The notes: generated by a model from the letters alone, not told the origin. A stretch of 28,648 nt of DNA from DAIOSQ01 sp036752465 (GCA_036752465.1 DAIOSQ010000007.1:1-28648), one strand, 5' to 3'; shown: positions 16,546 to 24,043, counted from the first letter of the stretch. Translations and numbers: made by a program.

Positions 16546-17103
16546 ATGAGCTTTATAAATAGTATCAGCAACAGATATAGTTACTTCACGCAAACTAAAA
16601 TAGCTTATTTGCCGGACGCTAACACGTTTAGCCCCGCACGATTTAGCCAACAATTTGCTTCCTTTAATCCGCTAGAGGCAGACTTTATCACGCAAATCCT
16701 TGCTCGGATAGGCGGTATAAGGGTCGCAATTTATGAATTGGGGCGGTCGGCTTATTTCCTGAGTCAGATGGTCATTGGCTCTTCTAAGGATTTGAGCCAA
16801 GCAGAGAAAGGCGCACAACAAGACCCATCAAATGCACAAGAAGCCTTTTCATCATTCATTCTGTCCATAGCCTTGGCTTGTTTCACCCCGTTTAATGTGA
16901 TGTTATATGTGTTTGAAATGCTAGCACGCACAGTTTCTACCATGTGGAACGGATTACGTGGAAGCGATGAAGTCTTCGATGAAGATAAAGATGAAGATGA
17001 AGATATCTATAATGACCTATTTTATGACGTTGAAAGTGATTATGGAGATGAGAAGGAACCAGAGAACAAAGATGTCACTCTTGTAAATGAATTGACGTTT
17101 TGA
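16546..17103 (+). CDS. Hypothetical membrane-associated protein with acidic C-terminal tail (185 aa); effector candidate
   Basis: I do not recognise a family. From ATG 16546 (AAAAGG about 6 bases upstream, promoter 34-62 bases upstream) the product begins MSFINSISNRYSYF. It has a weakly hydrophobic helix about residues 60-80, and a clear hydrophobic stretch about 103-127 (SSFILSIALACFTPFNVMLYVFEM) that may span or dip into a membrane. It ends in a highly acidic tail (about 142-180: repeats of D and E such as DEDKDEDEDIYND and EKEPENKD). Glu-rich C-termini resemble the E-block translocation signal of Dot/Icm effectors; this is inference. An earlier ATG at 16456 would place the start upstream of the promoter. 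A bidirectional terminator lies about 180 bases beyond its stop. Confidence 0.65.
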   Translation: MSFINSISNRYSYFTQTKIAYLPDANTFSPARFSQQFASFNPLEADFITQILARIGGIRVAIYELGRSAYFLSQMVIGSSKDLSQAEKGAQQDPSNAQEAFSSFILSIALACFTPFNVMLYVFEMLARTVSTMWNGLRGSDEVFDEDKDEDEDIYNDLFYDVESDYGDEKEPENKDVTLVNELTF

Positions 17104-17279
17104 TCAGGAAAATTCTACGATTTCAACCTAATCAAACTGCCATATCGTGTTTAATAATGAATTAACATGAGCATCGTGTAGTGTCAGTTCTTGGTTTCTC
17201 GCTCGTAATAAATCAAATGTGTCTATCAACGATAGGTCATAGATCAATTTGAGCAAGCGGTGTATAAAAGCGCTTTTTC

Positions 17280-17342
17280 AAAACTATTGTCATGCTCCTG
17301 AAAAACGCAGTTGCCATCTGCGTTTTTCAGGATGATAGTTTT
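17280..17342. terminator. Nested inverted repeat with a bidirectional terminator core
   Basis: The inner stem TCCTGAAAAACGCAG (17296-17310) pairs perfectly over 15 bp with 17318-17332 around the loop TTGCCAT. CGCAG/CTGCG is flanked by A5 and T5 on the stem, so each strand reads as a GC hairpin followed by TTTTT. An outer pair AAAACTAT (17280-17287) with ATAGTTTT (17335-17342) encloses it. Likely terminates transcripts from 16546-17103 and blocks read-through from either side. Confidence 0.75.
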
Positions 17343-17387
17343 CCTAACGAGCTGTTAAGATATCATCTAAGTTAGTTTATTGAGACA

Positions 17388-17933
17388 ATGCCTGTCATGA
17401 TGAATATGAAGCAATGCTATTATCTACTGCATGCTATGGCCTATTATACGGCTTGGTTTGTCGGGACTATGTTGGCCGCGCGCGGTCATGCGTGGATAAG
17501 TTGTTGCGTAGTCATGGCCTGTGTTAGTTTGCAATGCTGTTGCCCATATCAAAAGGCATGCCACAGGCCTCATATGTTGAATTTTATTGCACTGCTGTTG
17601 TTGCTAAGTACGCTGGTTGATAGCATATTGGTTAGCTGCCGAGTGATGCTCTATCAAGCCAATCCCTTTGATCCCTATATGACAGCGCCTTGGATGATGG
17701 CGCTGTGGGCAAGTTTTGCCATCATGTTATGCACTTTGTTGTCGTCACTTTTTCGCCATCTGTGCGTATTAGGATTGTTGTCCTTAGTTGGGTTTACGCT
17801 TGCTTATGCATTGGCGGCACATATAGGGGCGGTGTTGTTTCCATATGGTGTCCAAACGTGCGGGTTAATAGGCATCATCTGGTTTGTTTTGTTGCCGTTG
17901 GCTGTCAGCATGACCAAGTTGAATCGCTCTTGA
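17388..17933 (+). CDS. DUF2878-like integral membrane protein
   Basis: A 181-residue protein with about five or six membrane segments (roughly residues 12-50, 64-84, 100-120, 124-150 and 158-176). The stretch from APWMMALWASFA to LGLLSLVGFTLAYALAAHIGAVLFP, together with the AWFVGTMLAARGHAWI start, matches my memory of the DUF2878 family, whose function is unknown. Several in-frame ATGs lie close together (17388, 17397, 17400, 17406); no strong ribosome-binding site decides between them, and GAGACA at 17382-17387 suits 17397 or 17400 better than 17388. Unusually cysteine-rich near residues 38-58. Family assignment is moderate; a multi-pass membrane protein is certain. Confidence 0.7.
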   Translation: MPVMMNMKQCYYLLHAMAYYTAWFVGTMLAARGHAWISCCVVMACVSLQCCCPYQKACHRPHMLNFIALLLLLSTLVDSILVSCRVMLYQANPFDPYMTAPWMMALWASFAIMLCTLLSSLFRHLCVLGLLSLVGFTLAYALAAHIGAVLFPYGVQTCGLIGIIWFVLLPLAVSMTKLNRS

Positions 17934-18043
17934 ATTGAGGGCATTTCTCTTGGTTCGTTTGTGCGTGCAGCTTGATTTTGCTTGCCCAAGCTGTTGTAGT
18001 CAGGCTTAGCGCCCTCCAACAGCTGAGGTCATCAAGGCACCGT

Positions 18044-18520
18044 TTATTGCGATTGTGCGCTTTGCATCGCACTTAACAAGCCATTGGGTTGGTTCGCGGA
18101 TGATGTCTGGATATTGCGCATGGCTGTTTGCTGCTGGCATGGATAGTTTTTAACCATGCTCATCAGTGCGACTTGTGAAACGGTCATTTTTTCCTTCTCG
18201 CTTTGTTGACTAGCTAATTCACGGTAAGTTTGCTGAATCAAATCATTGAGTGTACTGCTATTAAATACTGTGCCAGTGGGCAAGCAATATAAGGGTGAGC
18301 CATGCTGGCTGGCGGTTTCGTTGGCTAAGGCCAGTGATTCGTAGATACTTTCTGAAGTCAGTGCGATAATGTTTCTCGCTGAACGTGCCCAGGCTTGCGC
18401 TTGCGGATCTGCTTTGATTTCCATTTGCGGAATGCTGTTGACGATATTCATATAATGATCCATCGTATCTGCATGGGTGATGGTAGCGGTCAGACATAGC
18501 AACCATAATATTCGTTTCAT
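18044..18520 (-). CDS. Secreted/periplasmic Rap1a/Tai-like protein
   Basis: A 158-residue protein with a Sec signal peptide (MKRILWLLCLTATITHA, cleavage after HADT or THA). The mature part is helical with two conserved cysteines: C79 in LYCLPTG and the Cys of NYPCQQQ near residue 128. The pattern Cys-x-Pro, about 45 residues, then a hydrophobic stretch ending in PC resembles the Rap1a/Tai immunity fold, in which the pair forms a disulfide. Many such proteins in gammaproteobacteria have no toxin partner, and none is seen here. The start is well supported by AAGGA 7 bases upstream. Function unknown; the family match is from pattern only. Confidence 0.65.
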   Translation of the reverse strand: MKRILWLLCLTATITHADTMDHYMNIVNSIPQMEIKADPQAQAWARSARNIIALTSESIYESLALANETASQHGSPLYCLPTGTVFNSSTLNDLIQQTYRELASQQSEKEKMTVSQVALMSMVKNYPCQQQTAMRNIQTSSANQPNGLLSAMQSAQSQ

Positions 18521-19022
18521 ATTTTTTCCTTAAAGTATGTTTAACTGACAAGCCGTTTGTTCTATTCAAAGTGGTCGGAAATCACCCCAGCAGTTGCGGC
18601 GATGACCCGCGCGCCACGGCAATTATTAATATGCCTAAGTTACGAGTTGCTGTGCGGTTTTGAATGAAGCAAAGCGTGTTGCTGGAAGTATGCCTAGGTA
18701 AAAAGCCATGACAATAATGATGAAAAAATTCACCAATTTTTGTTATACTCCCATTCTTTGCTCAGAACTAGCTAGGACAGGCATCCCAGACCATGATCAG
18801 TGTAACGGGTTTTCAAAATACTTTCATCCCCAAATGGTGTGGCAATGGCTTGCGAAATAAGTACAGGTTATCGCACAGATAACAGTCAAATGCAGCAGCG
18901 GATAGGTGCTATTCAATACTTCGCTATAGTCGCAGGCTGTGGAGCTAGTGATTCAGTGAGACGTTACGCTATGGCTTTTAGGGTAGGCGTGATATGGTAT
19001 CAATATAGCGTGAAGGGGCATA
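18521..19022. other. Gene-free stretch of about 500 bases
   Basis: No convincing coding region was found on either strand. It holds an extended -10-like TGTTATACT (18741-18749) that could drive the gene at 19023, a small hairpin GTTATC-GCACA-GATAAC (18867-18883), and a short frame 18839-19033 with no protein-like character. In related genomes I would expect cytochrome oxidase assembly genes such as SURF1 here, so it may be decayed sequence. A small RNA cannot be excluded. Confidence 0.5.
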
Positions 19023-19550
19023 ATGAATATTAAAAAAACATACACTTTGTCATTACTATTGTTTGTTATTTTGGTGCCGGCAATAACAGCATATTTATTT
19101 TATTTTAACCCAAAATGGCTGAATTATGGTAAGTATCGGGGCGAAATATTGCCAACACCGGTATTGCTTCAGGACCTTCACCGCACCGCGCAATGGCGTT
19201 TGGTTTTATGGGTTCCTGGACAATGTGAGGAACTTTGCCAGCAACAATTGCTGGCTCTAGCCAGAGTGCATCATGCCGCGGATCGGTTCTTGTATGATGT
19301 TGTTATTGTAGTATTGCAAAGTGATAGTGCGCCACCATTATCCACTGATGATGCAAAAACCTTAGGAAAACTAGGACTCATATACCAGCGGTCGTCAATC
19401 ACTGCGCGTGATATTATCAATCGCTATCAGCAGTCAGAAATGTTTATTGTTAATCGGCAAAACTATGCCATATTGAGATTTAATCAACAAGCCAGCGCAA
19501 GAGATATTTACCATGATCTTAGACAATTAATTACCAGTGATGAGGTTTGA
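19023..19550 (+). CDS. Membrane-anchored CxxxC protein of the cytochrome oxidase assembly cluster
   Basis: A 175-residue protein with one N-terminal membrane anchor (residues about 8-27) and a thioredoxin/SCO-like periplasmic part. C68 and C72 (VPGQCEELCQQQ) form a CxxxC motif like the copper site of SCO proteins, though the later His of true SCO proteins is not obvious. In Legionella and Pseudomonas a protein of this size and motif sits between SURF1 and ctaA in the cox operon. Here it is followed directly by ctaB, supporting the same origin. AAGGGG lies 5 bases before the ATG. Probably assists cytochrome oxidase assembly; the precise role is unknown. Confidence 0.75.
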   Translation: MNIKKTYTLSLLLFVILVPAITAYLFYFNPKWLNYGKYRGEILPTPVLLQDLHRTAQWRLVLWVPGQCEELCQQQLLALARVHHAADRFLYDVVIVVLQSDSAPPLSTDDAKTLGKLGLIYQRSSITARDIINRYQQSEMFIVNRQNYAILRFNQQASARDIYHDLRQLITSDEV

Positions 19551-19675
19551 GAGCATGAGATCTTTAAGCTATGCGGTGAACGACCGCCAGGACTCTAGAG
19601 AGTGTGTGCGGTCACCTGGCTTATTATGGGTAAAAATGGCGTCTGTATGTTATTTGGTGAACTCAGGGGGTGCTT

Positions 19676-20566
19676 ATGCAAGCAACTGGTTTTGAGCGCT
19701 CTTTTCGCGATTATTTAGAGCTTTGTAAACCGCGAGTGGTCTTGCTGATGCTGTTGACTGTTGTGGTGGGTATGTATTTGGCTACGCCGCATGGTGTGCC
19801 CACCCTCACGTTATGGGCTGGACTATTGGGTATTGGCTGTGCTGCCAGCTGTGCAGCGGCTATCAATCATGTGGTGGACCAACGGATTGACGCCATCATG
19901 GCGCGAACCAATAGGCGACCGATTGTTCGTGGTTCAATCTCTACTAAGCAAGCTATTTTTTTTGCTTTGTGTATGGGCTTGGGCGGTCTGAGCATTCTCG
20001 TATTTTTTGTAAACACACTAACCGCCACGCTAACTTTTATTACAATAATTGGCTACGCAGGTATTTACACAGGATATCTTAAGCGCGCCACACCACAAAA
20101 CATTGTGATAGGTGGATTAGCCGGTGCAGCACCACCCTTGTTGGGATGGACTGCAGTCACAAATCACTGCGATCCACAGGCGTTATTACTCGTTTTGATC
20201 ATTTTTATTTGGACTCCACCACATTTTTGGGCGCTGGCAATTTTTCGTTTTGAAGATTATAAACATGCAAAAATTCCGATGTTACCGGTGACACATGGTA
20301 TTCACTATACCAAAGTGCATATTTTGTTGTATACCGTGCTGCTGGCAGTGGTTAGTGTTTTGCCTGTTATCGTTGGTATGAGTGGAATGCTATATTTGCT
20401 GGTTGTATTGATGTTAAATGCGCGGTTTATTCATTGGACCATGCGTTTGTATAGACACGATGATCGCCAACTTGCGCTGCGCACATTCAAATTTTCAGTT
20501 GTCTATTTAACCGTGTTATTTATGGTTATGTTGGTTGACCATTATTTATATGCGCATACATTCTAA
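19676..20566 (+). CDS. ctaB: Protohaem IX farnesyltransferase (haem O synthase)
   Basis: Inner-membrane prenyltransferase that adds a farnesyl group to haem B to make haem O for haem-copper oxidases. It belongs to the UbiA superfamily: the first Asp-rich motif is N64-x3-D68-x3-D72 (NHVVDQRID), followed by RTNRRPIVRG, and the second conserved loop FRFEDYKHAKIPMLPV is present. About nine membrane segments; 296 residues is standard. The start is ATG 19676, 5 bases after AGGGGG; an in-frame GTG at 19670 lies within that ribosome-binding site. No ctaA (haem A synthase) gene lies between this gene and its upstream neighbour. Confidence 0.95.
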   Translation: MQATGFERSFRDYLELCKPRVVLLMLLTVVVGMYLATPHGVPTLTLWAGLLGIGCAASCAAAINHVVDQRIDAIMARTNRRPIVRGSISTKQAIFFALCMGLGGLSILVFFVNTLTATLTFITIIGYAGIYTGYLKRATPQNIVIGGLAGAAPPLLGWTAVTNHCDPQALLLVLIIFIWTPPHFWALAIFRFEDYKHAKIPMLPVTHGIHYTKVHILLYTVLLAVVSVLPVIVGMSGMLYLLVVLMLNARFIHWTMRLYRHDDRQLALRTFKFSVVYLTVLFMVMLVDHYLYAHTF

Positions 20567-20599
20567 AGTCAGTTTGGCTGAAAAATAAATATTAATCGC

Positions 20600-20633
20600 G
20601 TGTGTTAATGGCTTTTGATAATATCGAACACAC
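20600..20633. other. Inverted repeat between ctaB and rimK
   Basis: GTGTGTT (20600-20606) and AACACAC (20627-20633) form a perfect 7-bp inverted repeat with a 20-base loop. No T run follows, so it is not a clear terminator; it might be an operator for rimK or a weak transcript end. Confidence 0.3.
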
Positions 20634-20734
20634 CGGAGCATTGTTATTAATTAATCCCTGTGCTCAACTCTGGCCACTCGTTGAGAGTTTGGCAGAGCGC
20701 ACGCATGTATGATTTACTGAGGATATTCTTATTC

Positions 20735-21646
20735 ATGAAAATCGCTATTTTAGCCACAAACCCGACATTGTATTCTCATAAACGTCTCATTGCAGTCGGG
20801 GAGGCTGCAGGACATGAGATGACGGTAATCAATCCCTTATTTTGCTATATGAATGTGGCGGCATCTTCGCCCAAAGTGCATTATCGTGGTGGGGTAACAT
20901 TACCTATGTTTGATGCTGTGATCCCAAGGATAGGCGCTTCCAACACATTTTATGGCACCGCTGTATTAAGACATATGGAAACCATGGGTATGTATACCTT
21001 GAATGAGTCGATAGCCATTTCACGCTCGCGTGATAAGTTTCGCTCGTTACAGTTGTTGGCGCGAAAAGGGCTGCCCATGCCTATGAGTGGCTTTGCACAA
21101 TCAGCAGACAATACCGAAGAACTGATTCGGATGGTGGGTGGTGCACCTGTGGTGATTAAGTTGCTAGAAGGTACCCAAGGCAAAGGTGTGCTGTTGGCTG
21201 ATAGCCATCAATCTGCGGTCAGTATTATCAATGCTTTTAAAGAAATGGGTGCGAATATATTGGTGCAACAATTTATCAAAGAATCACACGGTACCGATAT
21301 TCGTTGCTTAGTGATAGGTGATAAAGTAGTGGCCGCCGTCAAACGGCAAGCCAAAGAAGGCGAGTTCCGGGCCAATGTGCACCAGGGGGGTATTGCGACC
21401 AAAGTAAAGCTTACGCCTAAAGAGCGCTTGCTAGCGGTTGCTGCGGCAAAAACCATGGGTTTGCGAGTGGCAGGTGTGGATTTGTTGCGATCTAACAACG
21501 GCCCTCTGGTGCTGGAGATTAATTCATCGCCTGGGCTTGAGGGGATTGAAAAAGCAACGCTCGTAAATATTGCCGGTAAAATTATCGACTACATCGAAAA
21601 ACATGCCAAACCATTGAGCACCAGTAACAAACGGTTTCAAGGGTGA
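20735..21646 (+). CDS. rimK: Ribosomal protein S6 modification protein (alpha-L-glutamate ligase)
   Basis: ATP-grasp ligase that adds glutamate residues to the C-terminus of ribosomal protein S6. The N-terminus MKIAILATNPTLYSHKRL and the core FDAVIPRIG.S.TFYG, GGAPVVIKLLEGTQGKGV, LVQQFIKES.G.DIRCLV and LEINSSPGLEGIE follow E. coli RimK closely; the ATP-grasp metal ligands lie in the last block. From ATG 20735 the protein has 303 residues (E. coli 300). The frame is open upstream to 20660, but the extra residues match nothing; GAGGA is about 12 bases before this ATG, rather far. It is convergent with the XRE regulator gene, with 9 bases between stops. Confidence 0.95.
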   Translation: MKIAILATNPTLYSHKRLIAVGEAAGHEMTVINPLFCYMNVAASSPKVHYRGGVTLPMFDAVIPRIGASNTFYGTAVLRHMETMGMYTLNESIAISRSRDKFRSLQLLARKGLPMPMSGFAQSADNTEELIRMVGGAPVVIKLLEGTQGKGVLLADSHQSAVSIINAFKEMGANILVQQFIKESHGTDIRCLVIGDKVVAAVKRQAKEGEFRANVHQGGIATKVKLTPKERLLAVAAAKTMGLRVAGVDLLRSNNGPLVLEINSSPGLEGIEKATLVNIAGKIIDYIEKHAKPLSTSNKRFQG

Positions 21647-21655
21647 TAGGCGCTG

Positions 21656-21895
21656 TCAGTGCTGACGGTGATCGCTTTCGCCAGTTAGCCATGCCACACT
21701 GACCTCTAATTCTTGGGCCAGCACTGAAAGAAGAGTACTTTCGGGCATTGTTTTTCCTGTTAGTAAGCACTCTGCTTTAAAACGCGGAATTTTGACCAGC
21801 TTAGCAAACGCATCTATTCGTTGCTCATTGCGCGAGGGTACGCCTATGATGTCAAGCTCATTATTCAGTCGCTCTGAAAACAACTTATTGCTCAT
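21656..21895 (-). CDS. Small XRE-family helix-turn-helix regulator
   Basis: A 79-residue DNA-binding protein consisting almost only of a lambda-repressor-like helix-turn-helix domain. The pattern RIDAFAKLVKIPRFKAECLLTGKTMPESTLLSVLAQELEVSVAWLTGESD shows the typical XRE helices 2-3 and the closing WLxG. It resembles short XRE proteins that I associate with Legionellales. GGAG lies 5 bases before the ATG. Its promoter (TTGTCG-17-TATACC) contains a palindrome in the spacer, suggesting self-repression. It is divergent from the cold shock gene, which it might also control. Regulon unknown. Confidence 0.85.
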   Translation of the reverse strand: MSNKLFSERLNNELDIIGVPSRNEQRIDAFAKLVKIPRFKAECLLTGKTMPESTLLSVLAQELEVSVAWLTGESDHRQH

Positions 21896-21930
21896 GTTGG
21901 CTCCGAAAGAACGTTGATGCTCCTAGTATT

Positions 21931-21959
21931 GGTATAGCATATTTTTATGCACACGACAA
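21931..21959 (-). promoter_or_regulatory. XRE gene promoter with an internal palindromic operator
   Basis: On the minus strand, TTGTCG (21959-21954), a 17-bp spacer and TATACC (21936-21931) with an extended TG. The spacer contains GCATA-TTTT-TATGC (21937-21950), an inverted repeat placed between -35 and -10, a usual site for a dimeric repressor. Confidence 0.45.
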
Positions 21960-21972
21960 TTTTCCGAATCAT

Positions 21973-22003
21973 TTTGTGGGTAAAAAGTATATTTGCCCAC
22001 AAA
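21973..22003. other. 12-bp stem-loop between the XRE and cold shock genes
   Basis: TTTGTGGGTAAA (21973-21984) pairs with TTTGCCCACAAA (21992-22003) with a single G-U pair and a 7-base loop. It lies about 185 bases before the cold shock ATG and upstream of its best promoter candidate, so it may be an operator or an independent transcript end. Confidence 0.5.
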
Positions 22004-22072
22004 GGATGCGGGTTTTGTGTCGAAAATACATGTATGAGGGAACCTGAGCGCGTGAAAATTACCATAAAAGTG

Positions 22073-22101
22073 TTGAGCATTCTACGGTTTTTAGTTATGT
22101 T
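22073..22101 (+). promoter_or_regulatory. Candidate promoter of the cold shock gene
   Basis: TTGAGC (22073-22078), a 17-bp spacer and TATGTT (22096-22101) would give a leader of about 80 bases. A better -10 (TATAAA, 22159-22164) has no matching -35 and would leave a very short leader. Confidence 0.3.
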
Positions 22102-22187
22102 AACTTTGGTAGTGCGTACAAGACCTGCTGATTTTCATGGATGAATGCGGTTCATACTTATAAAATCCGAAAAAACAGGGAGATGTT

Positions 22188-22409
22188 ATGGCAACGGGTC
22201 GTGTAAAGTGGTTTAACAACGCAAAGGGGTGGGGATTTATTGTGCCTGATGATGGAGGGCAGGATATATTTGTTCATTTCACGGTAATCAATGGCACCGG
22301 TTATAAAACATTGATTGCTGGGCAACCTGTGAGTTATGAATTACAACAAGGTGAGCGCGGATTGCATGCGGTCAATCTTGTGTTATTAGAATCCGTAGAA
22401 GCCTCATAA
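22188..22409 (+). CDS. Cold shock domain protein, CspD-like
   Basis: Single-stranded nucleic-acid binding protein of the cold shock family, acting as an RNA chaperone or, if truly CspD-like, as an inhibitor of replication in stationary phase. RNP1 (KGWGFI, with Trp in place of the usual first Phe) and RNP2 (DIFVHF) are intact. The linker GYKTLIAGQPV and the QGERGLHAVNL end match CspD better than CspA. At 73 residues it is close to E. coli CspD (74). The ATG is preceded by GGGAGA. It is monocistronic: a stem-loop follows 10 bases after the stop. CspA-type paralogues remain possible. Confidence 0.9.
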   Translation: MATGRVKWFNNAKGWGFIVPDDGGQDIFVHFTVINGTGYKTLIAGQPVSYELQQGERGLHAVNLVLLESVEAS

Positions 22410-22419
22410 AATGTCTATA

Positions 22420-22447
22420 CAGCATTGGGCATGGGTGCCTAATGCTG
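22420..22447 (+). terminator. Stem-loop after the cold shock gene
   Basis: CAGCATTGGGCA (22420-22431) pairs with TGCCTAATGCTG (22436-22447), 12 bp with one G-U pair and a 4-base loop. There is no T run, so it is either a weak terminator or an mRNA 3'-end stabiliser. Confidence 0.45.
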
Positions 22448-22587
22448 CTCGTGTCCGGTAGCTTGTCAAAAATAATCCTAGACCAGCATGTGGCGAAAAC
22501 ATAAAAACGATTGTACAATAGCCCGCCACAGTGTGAGGTAGTGTATTTAGGTATGCAAATAATAATTACAACATGGAGATAAAAAAT

Positions 22588-23106
22588 ATGGTTACAACAG
22601 CGATTCGCAAAGCAAGCTTGGCAGCACTCACCATATTGCTGGTCACGGCTTGTCATAAAACACCTAGTGGTATGGATGGTATGGATGGCGGTTTATCTGC
22701 GCATGGTCTTGGTTCTGCTGGTGGTTTTTTAGGTCAAGAAGCTGGGGAAATGTATACGACTCAAGCACCGCATAATCAAATTTATTTGTATGCGTATGAT
22801 GACAGTAACCTAGCACAGAAATACGTACCTTCTGCCCAAGCGCAAGCAGGCTATTTAAAAGCCAATCCTGGGGCGCGGGTTTTGATTGCGGGCAATACGG
22901 ATGAACGCGGTAGCCGCGAATATAACGTGGCATTAGGTGAGCGTCGTGCTAATTCGGTCGCGGATATTATGCGTATGGCAGGAGTTTCTAGTCATCAGAT
23001 CCGTGTCGTCAGCTATGGTAAAGAGCGTCCGGTGAACTTAGGGCATGATGATGCGTCGCATGCACAAAATCGCCGAGTTGAATTGACGTATGAGGCAACA
23101 AAATAA
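22588..23106 (+). CDS. pal: Peptidoglycan-associated lipoprotein Pal
   Basis: Outer-membrane lipoprotein that binds peptidoglycan and, with TolB, keeps the envelope layers together during division. A lipoprotein signal ends at the lipobox LVTAC (C22). A glycine-rich linker with a GMD repeat follows, then an OmpA-type domain from about residue 62, with the diaminopimelate-binding pattern GNTDERGSREYNVALGERRA (about 102-121) and the end AQNRRVELTYEA. ATG 22588 has GGAGAT 8 bases upstream; an in-frame ATG at 22573 would lengthen the signal peptide without a ribosome-binding site. The stop overlaps the cpoB start by one base (TAATG). tolB, usually just upstream, is absent. Confidence 0.95.
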   Translation: MVTTAIRKASLAALTILLVTACHKTPSGMDGMDGGLSAHGLGSAGGFLGQEAGEMYTTQAPHNQIYLYAYDDSNLAQKYVPSAQAQAGYLKANPGARVLIAGNTDERGSREYNVALGERRANSVADIMRMAGVSSHQIRVVSYGKERPVNLGHDDASHAQNRRVELTYEATK

Positions 23107-24026
23107 TGAAATACATTCATCGATATTTGCTAATCATCTGCTACGCTTGGTTCCTTCCCAGTACCCTGTGGGCAGCAGCGCCGGTGGTAGATGATAGTGA
23201 AAACTTTGCACTTCTCGATGAACAGCAGGTTGCCGAAAGGCAACCTGCAACTACGCATCACGAGCGTTATAGTTTTAATGATAGCAGCGATCAGCAGCCC
23301 TTGGCGCATGACACCGTCGACTCTGGCAATTCAGATACCAGCGGGTTACTTAATAAAATTCAAGGCTTGCAGCAAGATCTTCAAGAATTGAGAGGCCAGC
23401 TTGAGGTGCAAGCACATGACTTGAAATCAATGCAACAACAACAACTCGATTTTTACAAAGATTTGGATGGACGTATACGCCAAAACGAACCTAAAAAAGC
23501 GCAGCAGTCAGCTAATCCAGAGTCTGCTTCTGCAACAACACCAACAGATATGACGCTAACGCCTGCTGATGATCAGGCGAAGGTCGCTATTGCGCAGAAA
23601 ACCAAAGCGGCATATACACCAGTTACTACTGGCACCAGTAATCCAGCAGACGAGCAGCTTACGTATCTATCCGCTTATGAGCTGGTTAAAAATAAACACT
23701 ACAGCGATGCCATCGTAGCGATGCAAAGATTTTTACAACAATATCCGCAGGGTGGATATAGCGGTAATGCGCATTATTGGCTCGGTGAGTTATACATGCT
23801 CAAGCAAGATTATCCACAGGCCATCAGTCATTTCGAGATTGTGTTGCGCGATTTTCCTTCTTCCAGTAAATCCTCAGCCAGTATGTTAAAAATTGCTTAC
23901 GCGCTCGCATCCTCCGGCAAGAAAGAGGAGGCTAAAATAAGATTAAAACAAGTTATGAAAGCCTATCCAGACACACACACTGCGCAATTGGCGATCAATA
24001 AACTAAAATATTTACAAAATAGTTGA
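23106..24026 (+). CDS. cpoB: Cell division coordinator CpoB (YbgF)
   Basis: Periplasmic TPR protein of the Tol-Pal system that couples outer-membrane constriction with septal peptidoglycan synthesis. Sec signal peptide at residues 1-23 (cleaved after LWA). A coiled coil at about 78-120 (LLNKIQGLQQDLQELRGQLEVQ...) would trimerise it, followed by a Ser/Thr/Ala-rich linker. At least two to three TPR repeats follow from about residue 190 (YLSAYELVKNKHYSDAIVAMQRFL, HYWLGELYMLKQDYPQAISHFE, MLKIAYALASSGKKEEAKIRLK). 306 residues is within the family range. It is translationally coupled to pal by a one-base overlap; queE follows after 17 bases, the usual order. Confidence 0.93.
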   Translation: MKYIHRYLLIICYAWFLPSTLWAAAPVVDDSENFALLDEQQVAERQPATTHHERYSFNDSSDQQPLAHDTVDSGNSDTSGLLNKIQGLQQDLQELRGQLEVQAHDLKSMQQQQLDFYKDLDGRIRQNEPKKAQQSANPESASATTPTDMTLTPADDQAKVAIAQKTKAAYTPVTTGTSNPADEQLTYLSAYELVKNKHYSDAIVAMQRFLQQYPQGGYSGNAHYWLGELYMLKQDYPQAISHFEIVLRDFPSSSKSSASMLKIAYALASSGKKEEAKIRLKQVMKAYPDTHTAQLAINKLKYLQNS

Positions 24027-24043
24027 TATAAATTTTGATATTG

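Noticed and set aside
18839..19033. 64-aa ORF before the CxxxC protein gene
   Set aside because: No ribosome-binding site, no recognisable pattern, and it runs into the well-supported gene at 19023.
19555..19695. 46-aa ORF between the CxxxC gene and ctaB
   Set aside because: Weak start, ordinary composition, overlaps the start of ctaB; no sign of ctaA sequence in it.
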